A stretch of 64,000 nt of DNA from Xestospongia bergquistia (GCA_963965975.1 OZ014413.1:5280001-5344000), one strand, 5' to 3'; counted from the stretch's first letter, positions 1 to 12,468 are shown. Numbers and translations: made by a program. The notes: generated by a model from the sequence alone, not told the origin.

Positions 1-175
1 CTATAATCTATTTTCCCAATACAAATATTGTAAAATTGACTTTCTTGAGGGTATATATATCATACCCCCTTAGATACAATTTCTTTTAATACTTGTACCC
101 AGTATTGTTTATAGTAATAACAAATATATATTAAATGAATTGATATCTGTTGATTATATTTGCTGTTTAACTTAG

Positions 176-400
176 ACAAGAACAAAAGAATGATTATGAG
201 TCTCGTTTACAACAAGAACTTGATAGTTTAAGACTGAAGACTAATGTTAAGATTGATCAGATGAGAGAACAAACTCGTGAGATGTATAAACGAGAGAACA
301 GAGCATTACAGCAAGCAAGAGATAGTGCTTATGATGACAGACAAAGAGCCTTAGGAAAACAGAGAGAACTAGAAGAGAAATATGAACAAGTATTAAATGA
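176..400 (+). CDS. PIBF1: PIBF1-like coiled-coil exon (partial gene)
   Basis: Internal exon of 225 bp between an acceptor (ctgtttaacttag) and a consensus donor (gtaagt at 401). Read from base 177 it has no stop and encodes about 74 charged, heptad-like residues, including the stretches LRLKTNVKIDQMR and REMYKRENRALQQARD. From memory this matches the part of PIBF1 (progesterone-induced blocking factor 1, a centrosomal and ciliary coiled-coil protein) with the EMYxREN and LxxARD pattern. Earlier exons would lie left of the window. I found no convincing next PIBF1 exon; the following DNA is a hAT relic. It may therefore be a surviving fragment, or the next exon lies beyond a long intron. Any other long coiled-coil protein is the alternative. 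Confidence 0.6.
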
Positions 401-519
401 GTAAGTCCCTGTTTAATTAAAAATAAATCAATCCATCTTAATATAATTACATTATTGACTTTAAAAGATTTTTTGTTAATGTGCTGAGTAGTATGAAATT
501 TTAGAAGGAGAAATATTAA

Positions 520-1150
520 TGGAGAGGAGGAAGTGGAGCTTGCACTAGTCGAGAATGAGTGTATACCCTTTGTAGTGCTCACGTTTGTAGTTTCATCAAA
601 AGCAATGCTGAAGAAATTATTACGGACTTTATTCATCAACAAGGATTGTATGTCACTTGCAATAACCTGGATCACCAAGGTTGCTTTGCTTCTATTGAAT
701 CTCATTTTACTTGTTATTTTAGAATCATGACATGTGGTTTTAATTAATTCTGTCAAATGATCAACAGCTCTTATAGCTACATGATCCTCAGGAATAAACA
801 CTGGAACAAGAATCCCTCCTCGCACAACATCATAATGTTGATTTATTAAGGAAGTGAATGAGGTAGATGAAAGAATTGATTTTCATTTCGTTTATGTGTT
901 TTGTCAAATAATACTTTTTAAATTCATTACTACTAGCTTTGATGTTGACAGACTTAGAGCAATATATACAACAAACATAGTCCTTACCTCCTGCTGGATA
1001 TAGTTTGCTCCATAGATAGGATTTCTTCCATGCATTACTATATGCACATCTAATTCTCTTCCTTTTAGTGAGAGGAGCAATTTGTAGTTTAATTTCAGGA
1101 TCATTAGTTGAAATTGCCTTTTGACATGACTCATCACTAGCTTCACTGCT
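520..1150 (-). mobile_element. hAT-type transposase relic, copy 1
   Basis: Two decayed coding blocks on the minus strand. The upstream block (about 1150 to 990) reads KRKRIRCAYSNAWKKSYLWS and ends at a good donor (ggtaag), which suits an N-terminal transposase exon. The downstream block (about 825 to 560) encodes the run from DHLTELIK through NRSKAT to FFSIAFDETTNVS. The phrase F-S-I-A-x-D-E-T-T is typical of the start of the hAT catalytic region in ZMYM/TTF-type animal transposases. No ends or target duplication were found. A second, more decayed copy is at 3195-3660. Confidence 0.6.
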
Positions 1151-1276
1151 ATAAGTGGTATAAAAAAGATTGCTCCACTTGCTCTGCCATGTGTATTTCT
1201 ATTGATTTTCTAATTATCAGTAAAGTAATTTTTAAATTACTTTTAGTATGAACTGTCTGACCATCTAACAGGGAAA

Positions 1277-1405
1277 CAAAATCTGACCAGTTGGTAACAC
1301 TGGTTGGCTAGCTGGTACTTGCATGTCTCTCTCTCGTAGTACACTGATATTGACACTGTGATAGTCGACACTTGAAATTCCACACAATAAGCACCTCAGC
1401 TTTCA
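1277..1405 (-). repeat. Dispersed decayed coding repeat, copy 1
   Basis: About 130 bp match 43611-43760 closely. The minus strand of both copies reads as protein around GISSVDY, SVNISV and MQV, so the repeat derives from a protein-coding element. I do not recognise the protein. This copy is the more diverged one. Confidence 0.5.
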
Positions 1406-1586
1406 ACTTTAAAAAAATATGTAAAACCTGTAAAGAAATCAGTGCCTAAATATTTGCACATGTAAAGAATTGCCACCTCAGACTGCTGGTGTATCAAAAG
1501 AGCTTAGCCTTTCCATTATTGATTAAGCTGAAAGGTTTAAGTTGCTGAAAGTGTTGGTGTCACTGATGTTACTTTTTTTTGCGCAG

Positions 1587-1750
1587 ATGGCAAACAACCA
1601 AGAAAACATCTCGATGAAGTAAGTGAGATTTCAATAAAATGGCACACAATTATTACACAATTATTTTTGATCTTTCTGACAACTTAGGAATCTTCTAACA
1701 ATACAGTGCTGTCAAAACAGACAGATGCGGTCCAAACACCTCCTCCCCCT
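1587..1750 (+). CDS. Two possible short exons, unidentified
   Basis: Two stretches with good splice sites: 1587-1618 (after gcgcag, before gtaagtgag) and 1688-1750 (after acttag, before gtaagtcaa). With one base carried in, they join in frame as a short hydrophilic peptide ending in four prolines (VQTPPPP). No domain is visible and they do not resemble the next part of PIBF1. They could be exons of a small gene or chance. Confidence 0.2.
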
Positions 1751-2319
1751 GTAAGTCAATACAGCAGCCATAGTCCATTGCTTGCATTGAGTAACGTCTA
1801 CAACATCACTGTGGAAACACACATAACTGCACAAACATATAGATTATTATTGTGTTTAATTCTGCAGAAGAGCAGCATCTTTATGATTGAGAACTGCGTA
1901 AAAGGTGGCCAATTGAGGGGGGGGGGTGGTTGTGCAGAAAACTGTAAGTTCAGTTAGCAATTGCATTATCACTGTTTTATTTCTTCATCAACACAGATAC
2001 TTTTGTGTTTGGACCCTTTTTATGAACTTTTGGTCAGCATAATTATAGCTATTTGTCATTTTTGTATATATATATATTCCCATTTCTAAATAGTTCAGAA
2101 TGAGCAAAGGCATGGAGGAAGAGATATCGGCAGACTAGCTTCCCTTTCAAATCATGGAAAAGCATGAAAGGCATGGGGCAGTTAGTCTGTTGGTATCACG
2201 CTACTGCCGTGAGTGTAAGTGTGTATAATATAGCGTGCAATAAGTGTGATAACATTTGTGATCTATTTAGTAAAATGGACTAAAACCAGTGGGAGATACA
2301 AGACAAAATCTATTTATAG

Positions 2320-2520
2320 AAAACAAATTGTAAGCTGAAAATTATATACAAGTCATAACTAAGAAGACTGTATGCCTGATAAAGTATTATATGCTATGTA
2401 TATAAAATATCAATATAGATATAAGATATGTCATATTATAGTATGATATTCATTTCTTTATAACAGTAAAACAGCTATTACATTTCTATAGTATAATTAT
2501 ATTATCAGTACACATTGCTG
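2320..2520. repeat. AT-rich dispersed repeat (copies at 2320-2520 and 3660-3840)
   Basis: The text from 'tatgcctgataaagtatt' through 'cagctattacatttctatag' to the 'cagtacacatt' motif recurs at 3660-3840 in the same orientation with small indels. Neither copy codes. Because 3195-3660 also repeats the hAT blocks of 520-1150, the two repeats may be parts of one duplicated composite. Confidence 0.6.
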
Positions 2521-2934
2521 ACTTAGAAGTTAAGAATTGGAACTTACTGAACAAAACAATAAGACTAAGAGTAATGAGCATTAAGGTAAGTTTTTAAATC
2601 CATAAGGCTATTCATATTGTGATATTCTGTATAATAAATAATACACAGAGTGATAGAGATAGACACAATATTATGCATATATTACCTTCACTACATAGTT
2701 TTATGGCAGTGGGAGATTAGGAAAATGTTCAGAAACTTCGAAGGAGGAGTCATTAAGAAACAAAAAGATACAGGAGGAAATAGTATGTTAAAGTCAATAA
2801 ATATTTTGAATAACCTTGACATGGAAGTTATTCATTATGTTCAATTTATATAAAAGCAGGCTACAGAAGAGTTAAAAAACAATGGAAACTATTAAGAATT
2901 GCCAGAGCTTCAGATAAAAAGTATAGGTAATATT

Positions 2935-3068
2935 TTGTGATAGGACTTTCAATCTGAGAACGAATTTTGGTAACTGAAGCTAACTTTTCCTCATAACTTC
3001 TAAAGTATGACAGAAGGGCAGAGTATTGCTCTAAAGTTCTGTGATTAGTTGCTGCAAGCTCCTCCACC
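2935..3068 (-). CDS. Possible unidentified exon
   Basis: After an acceptor-like catactag, the minus strand reads EELAATNHRTLEQYSALLSY and continues as a plausible helical peptide for about 45 residues before composition worsens. I do not recognise it. No clear donor is visible and no neighbouring exon joins it, so it may be a relic or chance. Confidence 0.2.
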
Positions 3069-3194
3069 TAGTATGATTAGGACATAGCCTCTTGTGTGGT
3101 TTACACTCAAAAAATTTTGGAACACAGTAAATAGGAACTATTGTCTGGGTGACATACTAAAATGAGAAAAAATATCACGCACAAGCATGGTTAC

Positions 3195-3660
3195 CATAAT
3201 CTTGGTAGTGCTCTCATCAGTAGTTTCATCAAAAGCAATGCTGAAGAAATTATTACGGACTTTATTTATCAACAAGTATTGTATCTCACTTGCAATAACC
3301 TGGATCAACGAGGCTGCTTTGGTTCTATGGAATCTCAGATAAAGATTTTCTTGTATATATGGTACCCTCTCACTTTGGATTCATAGGAATAGCTAGCCAT
3401 ACTTCGCGAAAATCACGCTTGTGTTCTTAACATGTGTCTGATACCACACCCATTAATTAATACATCGCACCCACTAAACACGAAATGTAATACCCACAAA
3501 ATTTAAATAAAGCAAAATTTAAAAAACAAGAAAATTTAAACCCTCGAAAATTTGTACCCTTACGGTAGTGCTTACCTCCTGGTGGATATAGTTTGCTCCA
3601 TGGATAGGATTTCTACCATGCATTACTATATGCACATCTAATACTCTTCCTTATAGTGGG
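3195..3660 (-). mobile_element. hAT-type transposase relic, copy 2
   Basis: Bases 3205-3335 repeat 583-705, and 3558-3660 repeat 985-1085, in the same order. Both coding blocks described for copy 1 are present but broken by stops. The spacing between blocks differs from copy 1. This is a second insertion or a local duplication. Confidence 0.55.
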
Positions 3661-3849
3661 AGTATGCCTGATAAAGTATTCTCAGATTTATATGCTATGT
3701 ATATAAAATATCATTATAGATATAAGATATAAGATTATAGTATGATATCCATTTCATTGTAACAATAAAACAGCTATTACATTTCTATAGTATATATTAT
3801 CAGTACACATTATACATATTATCAGTACACATTATAAATAAGACAACTC

Positions 3850-5330
3850 TCTGCCTTTGTCTTCTCTTTAGCAAAGTGTATTTATTTGTTAAAAGTGATA
3901 TAGAGGAATAAAGAGAAGCTTGACTTATGAAAGTCATCATAATAAGTGTACTATTCCTGATATGTTTGGTCATTTGGTACCTTTGTGGTCTTTAATGGAT
4001 TGTTGAAGAACAATTTTTATGTCCCTCTCATTACAATCTAAAACACCATCCATTGTTATAATTGTTATAATGAACCTCATTTTGTTGTGAATATAATGCT
4101 TGATAATTGCATGAGTGTAGTTGTTATGTTCTGTTAACATCTTATTTTATTGTAACATTGATAGTTTCTTGTCAACAGGTATCACTTTGAAATATGACTT
4201 TCCTTTTACCAGAAATCAAATTCAAATACCGTTCAACACAATGTTTCATCAAAAGTATCACTACATCTTGAATTATTGGTGAATACTCCAGTTTTAACTT
4301 TTGTCACCTGGAAAAAAGACTAAATGCTACATAAATCACTTCTCAAGGTATTTAATAATAATTCGTTATTATTTAGTTTAATATAACATACATGTATATA
4401 ACATAAGGTGGATCAAACATTATATATGAGAAATATTTTTAAAATATAATTTTTTATGTTCAGGTTAATACAGTAAATGTTATTATACATTCAAAAAACC
4501 TTTGCATTGACTTTTATTATAAGTCTTAAAGGTAGCAAGCTTAATTTATTCATGGGCAAAGATAACTTCAAATGTTCTTTGCCCTTCTACTCAGTGTACA
4601 CACCCTAAATGATTTTATGGGAGATGTATAAAGCTTATCATATAAGCTATAATTCTCTAACACAACAGAGCATCAAGCTTTTTTTGGAACACCTCTAAGA
4701 CATTAATTATTCTGTATTCATAGCATACTCATAACGGTGACAGTACAACATTTTCATCACTTCAACATCTTTTAGAAGAAAACTCATTCCACTACCCAAA
4801 CAGTTCAGGTTATTATCTTGATGATGACATTATTGGTTATTGATAATTATTTATAAGTACATTTATGTACTATTGTAGATCAGGAACGTTCACGTTGCAA
4901 AAATTTCATGTAAAAAATAAACATGTTGAACAAAATTGGCATGTATGAATATTTATTAACCCCTAATATTTTGCTACATGCAACACATTGAGCACTATTG
5001 AAGAGTATGGATTTTATTAGAAAAACAAAATGCAAGGCTGCAGTAACACTATGATGACCAATTTTAGCTTGTATATCTGAACTGTATAGCCAGAAAGGAT
5101 AATAATCTCTTTGTCTACTAATGTTGTATCAGTTAGTAATTAAGTTGTTTTGTTATGTTGACCAAAAAATAAACTAAAATAGCAATAGTAATAACAGAGA
5201 AAGAAGCTTTTGTTTTGTTTTTTCAAAAACATAGCTGGGTTGTTGTCCTTTGTTGACTCCAGTAAAGTCAATTAACAACTCTCCAGTTATGAACATAAAA
5301 TTGTACAAACTTACCATTTATATTACAGAC
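3850..5330. other. Stretch with no gene recognised
   Basis: Very AT-rich DNA with stops in all frames. I see no exon with matching splice sites, no long repeat shared with the rest of the window and no RNA gene. It may be old intron or decayed transposon DNA. Confidence 0.4.
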
Positions 5331-5339
5331 TAAGTTAGT

Positions 5340-7140
5340 GAAGTAGATGTTACTTTGACAATAAAAGTATAGAACTATTGTGTAAGATGACTTAAATTTC
5401 TAAATGAGATGTTATGTGTCCAATTTAAAAGGTCCATAAAGCAACTTCACTCACGTAAAGCTTGATTACATACCTCATTTAAACTTGTATAGTAAAATAT
5501 TCGACTGACCAACTAAATTACTCCATCTATAAACCTATTTTAGTTAGTGATATCTTGTGTTTCTTGATCTGATGAACTTATGTCAGAAATAACATCTACT
5601 TGGACATCTGTTTTTTGTTGAGGTAGTTTGTCATATAATGGTAACTCTCGTTGTGTAGCAAGTACCCCTCAAGCATTTCACTTAAATGTGGATCATCACT
5701 TTAATCTGATAACATAACTGTACTATATGAGACTATAGAAGTAAACAGATTATCAGACATAATAAGAATTTCTAGTAATTTTTACTTTTCATGGGCTTAA
5801 TTAATTTATCAATCCTTTCTTTTCCTCCAATGACTATAAAATTAGTGATAGTATAGTTAGTAAGTATAGAACATAACTATATATGGTATGTACAACTAAC
5901 AGTAATATCCCTAGCCTTTTTACAATGTCTGGTTAAGATGAGTATCTCTAAAGTCTTTGCCTTCTTTGGGTTAGAGTCAATCTCTAATTCCTTCTCATTG
6001 AAGTCTTTGCAATGAGACTAATTTATTTGCCAGTATCTTTAGGGAAAAATGCATCTTTTTTAATAAACGATAAAGTTACATTTGACTTATGACACTAATA
6101 CACTCATTTCATTCACTGTGCGTTGCATTGACCCCATTTCTATATCATTTTGAAGTAATACTTCCATCATAATTATGAACATGTAAATTGATGTAGTATA
6201 GCAAGTACATATATGTATTTTACAATTGGAATATTATATACTTGAAGGGAGATGGACTGCTCTTAGAATAGTGGTTAAGAATTAGAAATTGATGAAAATG
6301 ATAAGAAATAAAAATATTGCCAAAAAAATAATGTTGTTATTGTATTAATTTTTTGTAGGAATTTAAAATTAGTCATGAAATACCAATTAAGTTCAAAATT
6401 AAGGGAAATGCTATAAAGAAATAAGTGCAGTCATAACAACTAGCAAAATTTGCCAAAAGAACAATTAATAGTTAACTCTCACCAATGATACCTACCATAT
6501 GATGTTTCCTAATATATACTCAATGCACTTACCTTCTTTCGACTGCACAGGCTAACTTATCTGACTGTAACACTGCTTCTAAAATAATTTTGTTTGGATT
6601 ACTAACTTATGTGTACATCACACCTTAATCAAAGACATCTTATATTTTCACAAGTTCACTATTATAGTGTAACTCCTCTTTGAATGTAAAAGCTTTTTTC
6701 AAGAACTCTCACCTCATCCACCAGATCTCTAACTCCTACATATATCAACACACAAGTTATTGACTAGTACAGTACTCATGTCTTACCTTATCTCTGTTAT
6801 ATTCATCCCATATAGTGTGGAAGGCAGTAGTTAGTTACTTTGATTACTTCTATGTTATTAATATGTGAAGATTTTTTTTATCCATAAAATATTCTTTGCA
6901 GTTTTTGGATCATAACAGTTCACAATAATGGAGTTGTCTTCTTTAATGTATTTAATTAATACTCTTTTAGCTATCTTTACAAATGTATGCCTTACGCAAC
7001 AGATCTTTTGTCTGTTTACTATTCTAAGACCATTTAAGGTATCACATTTTGAGAAACAAACACAGACATATCATAAAATTCTGCTTTTTGTAAACACTGA
7101 GTATGACTTTTTCATAGCTTGCATTAAATTCAGATCTTAG
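5340..7140 (-). pseudogene. Coiled-coil gene family segment, copy A (decayed)
   Basis: Collinear with 37970-42360 except that the latter carries a 2.73 kb piggyBac insertion. On the minus strand the exons at about 7040-6850, 6020-5910 and 5840-5780 match better preserved exons in the other copies (for example EDNSIIVNCYDPK near 6930, and the coiled-coil exon that in copy C encodes EKMCKAKTLEIEKLTKHK). Here they contain stops and frameshifts. The intact protein would be a coiled-coil protein of unknown function. The unoccupied piggyBac target TTAA is at 6465-6468. Confidence 0.5.
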
Positions 7141-7519
7141 CTAGTGATGTGAGCTTTAGCTTCTACAATATTGTAATGATTAATAATGGTGTCTAAGTAA
7201 TCAATAATATTAACTACAGTATATTTCTCTTCAACTAGTTCTATGACATCATCAAATCATTTAGTAATAGAAAATTGAGGTATTAGCTCTTGAATGCATC
7301 TTCCAAGGAATTTCTTGAGCTTTTCCAGTGGAAAAAGGTACTTTCAATGAAGAAGCCTCAAATGTCAAGCACTTACAGTACACTAAACTTGTACCACTTG
7401 GTATTCCATTGTCACATGCCTACATAACTCATTAAAAGTTTGTTTTTCATTTTATAGATGCTCCATCAAAAGTGGGTGACAGAACTTTAAAATTTCATCT
7501 TAGTAATCTGTTTAGAGCT

Positions 7520-8045
7520 TTCCAAAAGGTTTGAATGAGTAGCTCACCTTGGTATGGACAGAATTGTGCATATTGTGTAATCTTTGCTTTCATTCATTTG
7601 ATAATAAGTATCTATAATTAGCATGACTTCTTGGAGGCGTTATATGATTACTAATAGGATTACTATGTCGATGAATAGTCTTGGTAAAACATCATGATAT
7701 TTGATCCAGTAGTTACATCAGTTTACATTACAATGAATTTGTAATTCACAATTTTTGTGATGTACTGTGCTTATTTCTAATATAGTGGAATCAAGTACAT
7801 AGGCGTCTAAAAACAATCATTTATGTAGAATTATTTTACAGATAGTACTAACTTGATAATGTGTGCACATCACAAAATTTACCTTCTGAATTGGCAAAGC
7901 AAAAATGACTGGTATCTACTGGATCAAACATTGCTAAAACCTCAGATAAAGAGTTTATTTTGGCAGGGATATGATTCAGCAGTGTACATTTGACAGATTC
8001 TAAAAGAGTGTTATGTGAAGTGAGTTTTGATGTGCCACCATTATA
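7520..8045 (-). pseudogene. Decayed two-exon coding relic, unidentified
   Basis: The minus strand reads as protein over two blocks. Block one (about 8045 to 7883) contains LESVKCTLLNHIPAKINSLS and ends at a donor (gtaaat). Block two (about 7834 to 7546) begins after tttttag with AYVLDSTILEISTVHHK, continues through CELQIHCNV, hits a stop, then resumes as IDTYYQMNESKDYTICTI before a donor (gtgagc). The open stretches and splice signals argue for a once-real gene or transposase. I do not recognise the family. Confidence 0.4.
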
Positions 8046-8379
8046 GATTGTTACATTTCAGCATTGAAACGTTTCCAGAAATTGAGTGTTTGAGATGTTA
8101 TCATCAATGTCTAGCCATGCTATAGTATAGCATAAAGTGGTGTGATAACATGGCTACAGTCACTCAACTTTAGGTAATAATACCAAGGAATGAAATATCT
8201 GTTGGTACAAACAATGAAAGGAAAGGAGCGTGAATATAAATTGACTTTGGAAGCGATAGCATTAAAGATCTGGGAAATTGACCTGTGCTTTCTATAGTAG
8301 TCTGATTTTTCTCTTACCCATCTGAACCGAAATAATTATTAATAACTTTTTAAGTGTATGACAGTTAATTTTTGTACTG

Positions 8380-9390
8380 AATATATATGCATGGTTTGTA
8401 TCTTGGATAAATATGTCCTTATATGTTCTAAATAGTTACTCCTAAATCTTTTAGTAGTAACATTGCTATAAGAAGAAAGCCACAAAAGTATGTTTAGTGC
8501 TGTTTTCATTGTAGATTAATGCACAATAATAAGTCAAAAAATGATTTGAATTTAAAGACTTTTAGTAGGTAAATTAATTGATAAAATTAAATACCAAAAA
8601 ATACTACATTTGAATTTTACATTATGTTATTCATTGTTGCATCATAGTTGGTGGGTGGATATACCAAGTAAGCATTGACACACTGGTGTTGTGAAGTAAA
8701 TTCCAGGGCATTTATCAAATTTTTTGTTCAAACAGAAAACAAAAATCAACTAACAAGGAATAATCAGGCAATCTTTGTTCTGCTTTTGCAATCAAATATT
8801 GTTTTGGTATCTCTCTGTATGCTTGGCCTTTGACACCAATACAGTTCAAGCAAAAGTGAGGAGGATAAAATTTAGCCAGTGTAGACTTGATTGTAATCTT
8901 GATTCTTGGTATATAATTTTAAAAGTGAACACTTCGTCTCTTAAAAAGGATTTATTATCTGCTGTTAGAATATATAACTTATTATTTGCATCCTACATAT
9001 TAGAGACATCAAATGTGATAAGGTATGTATAATTTAACAGGCTTTGGTAACTGACAGTTCGTATATGTCCACACAATTGGAGAGACAGGGACAAAATCTT
9101 TGAACTTGAAAATTATTGCTAACTCTATAGCTAACTCCAATCTATATTAAAGCTTTGCTTTTACTGCTCTTTCTGGCACAACCAGTGTAATACCATATTG
9201 ACTGGAGTGATATACTAAGCCAGTTGCATCTACTGATACTTCAATGAGCACTTCAAAGCTGGCTAAAAATATGTAAACAAAGTTATTAAGAATTGACCAG
9301 TTAAGGTTAATGAAGTTCATTGGTTGCTATATACATCTACATTTAAACTATGCAAATACTTTTATTGGTCACATACAACAGTAGAAAAAA
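8380..9390 (-). pseudogene. ZU5-like domain region, copy A (decayed)
   Basis: About 1 kb nearly repeated at 13975-14840. The minus strand at 9270-9030 encodes a ZU5-like domain: VSVDATGLVYHSSQYGITLV, then FVPVSPIVWTYTNCQLPKPV and KLYIPYHI. ZU5 domains (UNC5, ankyrin, PIDD) have this G-(V/L)-x-Y, SPIV and PV-x-L-x-IP pattern and act as adaptor modules. Here stops and frameshifts interrupt the domain. The 8380-9020 part is non-coding and shared with the copy at 13975. Confidence 0.55.
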
Positions 9391-9555
9391 GCATAAGGAT
9401 ATACAAGGATACCATGTGCTCCAAAACAAAGATGTTTATTTGTCTGAGTGAGTCTATCAACACATGTAGTTACCTCCTTTGCAAGTCTATGGGTTCCTGA
9501 TATTATTTTAATATAAAAACATTAACTTTCACTTACATTTATCTTTGCACTGTTT
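9390..9555. other. Short spacer with no feature
   Basis: AT-rich DNA between the copy A repeat and the possible last exon at 9560. Nothing recognised. Confidence 0.3.
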
Positions 9556-9559
9556 TTTT

Positions 9560-11990
9560 AATATAGTTCTTTGTTGTCTTCACAAGAAGAAACAACTGAT
9601 GTTGCATCTATAGAAAAAAAAAGAAGTTTGAATTTTCAAATGAAGTTGTATATTCAACCACCATGTTAATTAGAATTACAATCAAGCTTAATATAATGTG
9701 ACTGCTTTATATTAAACTTTAAAAATATTATCTAGTGAGTGATTTATTAAAGTGATAAGTAATTATTACAAATTGCCTTGTGACTGTTTTGATGGTACTA
9801 GTATTGTAAAAAAGGATCAGATTATTGGTAACTTTGAAGATTGAAGAGTTGGCAGGTGTAACATAACTGCTCAAAGACATTTTATCAAAGAAAACCCATA
9901 AGATTCAATCAGTCTACCTAATTTAAAGCACTTGTGATAAAAGTGATGATATTCATTGGTTGCTATGATGTGACTATATGCAGGTTAATTTTACTGGTCA
10001 CTCTTGAAAGTTAAAGACAAAAATACATATATAGTAAGTATATGGTCCAAAATAATCTTAGGGTCTCCTGACAGACTATATAAGTCAGGCAGAAAAGCAA
10101 ATATACTGGTGTTTGACTAAAAAGTACGGTTATTAACAACCTACCCATGACCTCCTCGTTTTTTTTTGTGCAGTGGAGTAATTGTTGGGGTTGTGGTCAT
10201 CTCATCAATGTCTATATATTATATCAAAAAGCCAACATTAATATTATTATAGTATGAATTTAAATAAATTTAAAAAATTAACATCATTACAAAAATCAGT
10301 GACTTCCTCTTGTTTAGATCATTTGCATGAATGCCTTGATAATCTAAAAGTAAACACTTTGTCTCTTAAAAAGGATTCATTATCTGCTGTTAGTATATAT
10401 AACTGATTATTAGCATCGTACATATTAGAGACATCAATGTGATAAGGTATGTATAATTTAGCAGGCTTTGGTAACTGACAGTTTGCATATGTCCACACAA
10501 TTGGAGAGACAGGGACAAAATCATCTTTGAACTTGAACTTATTGCTAGCAAAGCTAACTCCAATCCATATTATAGCTTTTGCTTTTACTGGTCCTTCTAA
10601 AACAATCAGTGTAATACCATATTGACTGGAATGATATACTAAGCCAGTTGGATCTACTGATACTTAAATGAGCACTTCAAAGCTGGCTAAGAATATGTAC
10701 ACAAGGTTATTAAGAATTGACCAGTTAAGGTTAATGAAAGTCATTGGTTGCTATATACATCTACATTTAAACTATGCAAATACTTCTATTGGTCACATTC
10801 AACAGTAGGAAAAAGCAAACATACTCTACCATAATATGAAAACTGTAAACAATATATATGTAGATTTTAGGGTCATACTTTTGGTAGAATGCAAGTGTTA
10901 TACTCTCTTTGCCATTCAAGTAAGCTGGATATTACTTCATTTGGATCATTATGGTTGGCAAATAATCTAGCTTGGTATGCATCAATCTAAACAAAGACTA
11001 ACTGAAAATAACAATATCAAGAATTAGCTTACCTCATATGGTTTCTGTGTGAAATTTTATGACTGAAGTGACCATTTATGTTGTGGCATGAGGGTAACCA
11101 TAGAGTTTCTTCATCATCCAGATAGCTATATATATTGCACCAAATGTGCATCTTTGGATTCAGATATCCCTCTTCAATCAACCCTTGTTTTGCTTTAAGG
11201 GTGTGTACACTTCCATGTATTTCATACTTGTATAGATTTTTCAATTGTTCCTCAAAATTTTCCTTCTCACGGATATTAGTACATACCACAGCAAAAGGAA
11301 GAATACCAATCTTGCTTGTATCCTCTTTCTTTCTTAATTTAAGATTGTCTAAAAATAAAGGATCAATCCTACTAGCAAATCTTGAAGCTGTAGGTTCTTC
11401 TAGCATCCCAATAGACAGCTGAAATAATTCTAAAAAAGGAAGAAGTTATTGTATCAATACAATTTGAATAACATCACACACGAGTAGAAGAATTCCATGA
11501 CTTATTAAAAGCATAGAGTTAAACCAAATAGACTACATAAAAATACGTGTGTATACCTCATATGCCATATACTTCACATATATTATCACTATGTGTCTAT
11601 CAGTTGATATCTTGTACATATTATCTATCATAATGTTTACTGATCTGTTTCGAAGCTATCAGGTCAGCAACATCATCAGTTTTTGATCTCTAACTCGGTG
11701 ATTCAAGCTCTTCAATAGAGCCATCATCACTTAGTAATGAACTATCAAAATAAGTTGATCATCTATAGACTCATCAATGTCAGGTAGCATGTCTACTTGG
11801 GTTGTTGTTTGTAATAGTGGTTTTGGGGATTTCACTTTAAGATGGCATACTTGATTTGTTTTGTTATATGTTGTCATTTTTTGGAGTGCATTGGCACAAT
11901 CTGATGCAGAGAATGACTTTAATTTTTGCAAAAAACTGTTTCTATTCCAGACAAAATTGTGATGATTGACTTTGCCAATATACTTCTCAA
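9560..11990 (-). pseudogene. Multi-exon ZU5-like gene, probably broken (copy B)
   Basis: Exons on the minus strand in order. 11990-11748 (after a tttctgcattcag acceptor): starts IALEKYIGKVNHHNFVW, with no recognised domain. 11433-11030 (after tttttag, ending at gtaagc): about 130 residues including ASRIDPLFLDNLKLRKKED and GILPFAVVCTNI, not recognised. 10983-10870: AYQARLFANHNDPNEVISS. 10690-10330: the ZU5-like domain, the best kept copy, with FVPVSPIVWTYANCQLPKPA and LYIPYHIDVSNMYDANN. 10216-10149: DEMTTTPTITPLHKKKRGG. 9609-9560: ATSVVSSCEDNKELY then stop. A TAA codon precedes VSVDPTG where copy A has GAA, and the exon 11030/10983 joint is out of frame, so the gene looks inactive. The whole may be an adaptor or immune-type protein; that is inference. 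Confidence 0.45.
10735..11100 (-). repeat. Duplicated exon/intron block, also at 13660-13969
   Basis: Sequence around 'ggttgctatatacatct', 'agggtcatacttttggtag' and 'gaattagcttacctca' recurs at 13660-13969 with small deletions, including the splice donor (cttacctca) and the exon bearing AYQARLFANHNDP. It marks where copy B and copy C share ancestry. Confidence 0.7.
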
Positions 11991-12399
11991 GAGCTATCTG
12001 AATGCAGAAAGCAAAATAATAATAAAAAGAATGTACTCAGTCTGAGATATAGCTCAGACAAAAAATTAATCATTATATAAAAGTGTACACACATTGTAAA
12101 ACTTGCCTCTTCTCATTAAGTGTAAGTTTTTTCACAGTGCCAAACCCTTTTTTCATCACTTGGTGCTGCTTTATTTCTCCAAAATTTTATTTTATTAAAT
12201 TCTTTATTGACTTTAAAATACCAAGGACGAGACATATCATGGGTCCTGTTAGTATAATTATAATTAAAACTAGTTACATTACAATTACAGGTGATCTACG
12301 TACTCACCAGAACTTATATATTAAATCAATAGAAGAAATCAAGATTACACAAACAAAGACCAGTAAGGATTACTCAAAAAATACAACTAATATGGAGGT

Positions 12400-12468
12400 G
12401 CTTGCAAGATCTGTCAGTTAGATTCGCGCTGTGCTCACACGATTTACTGTAATCTGAGCAGCATTTCA
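12400..12468. repeat. 69-bp repeat shared with 14848-14910
   Basis: 'cagttagattc(g/a)cgctg' followed by 'tgctcacacgatttactg' and 'taatctgagcagcatttcag' occurs at both places almost identically, then similarity stops. The two copies bracket the 12.5-14.8 kb block and may mark duplication or insertion breakpoints. Confidence 0.6.

Noticed and set aside
2155..2225. tRNA-like segment ('gttagtctgttggtatcacgc')
   Set aside because: Only a vague A-box resemblance; no B-box or paired arms follow.
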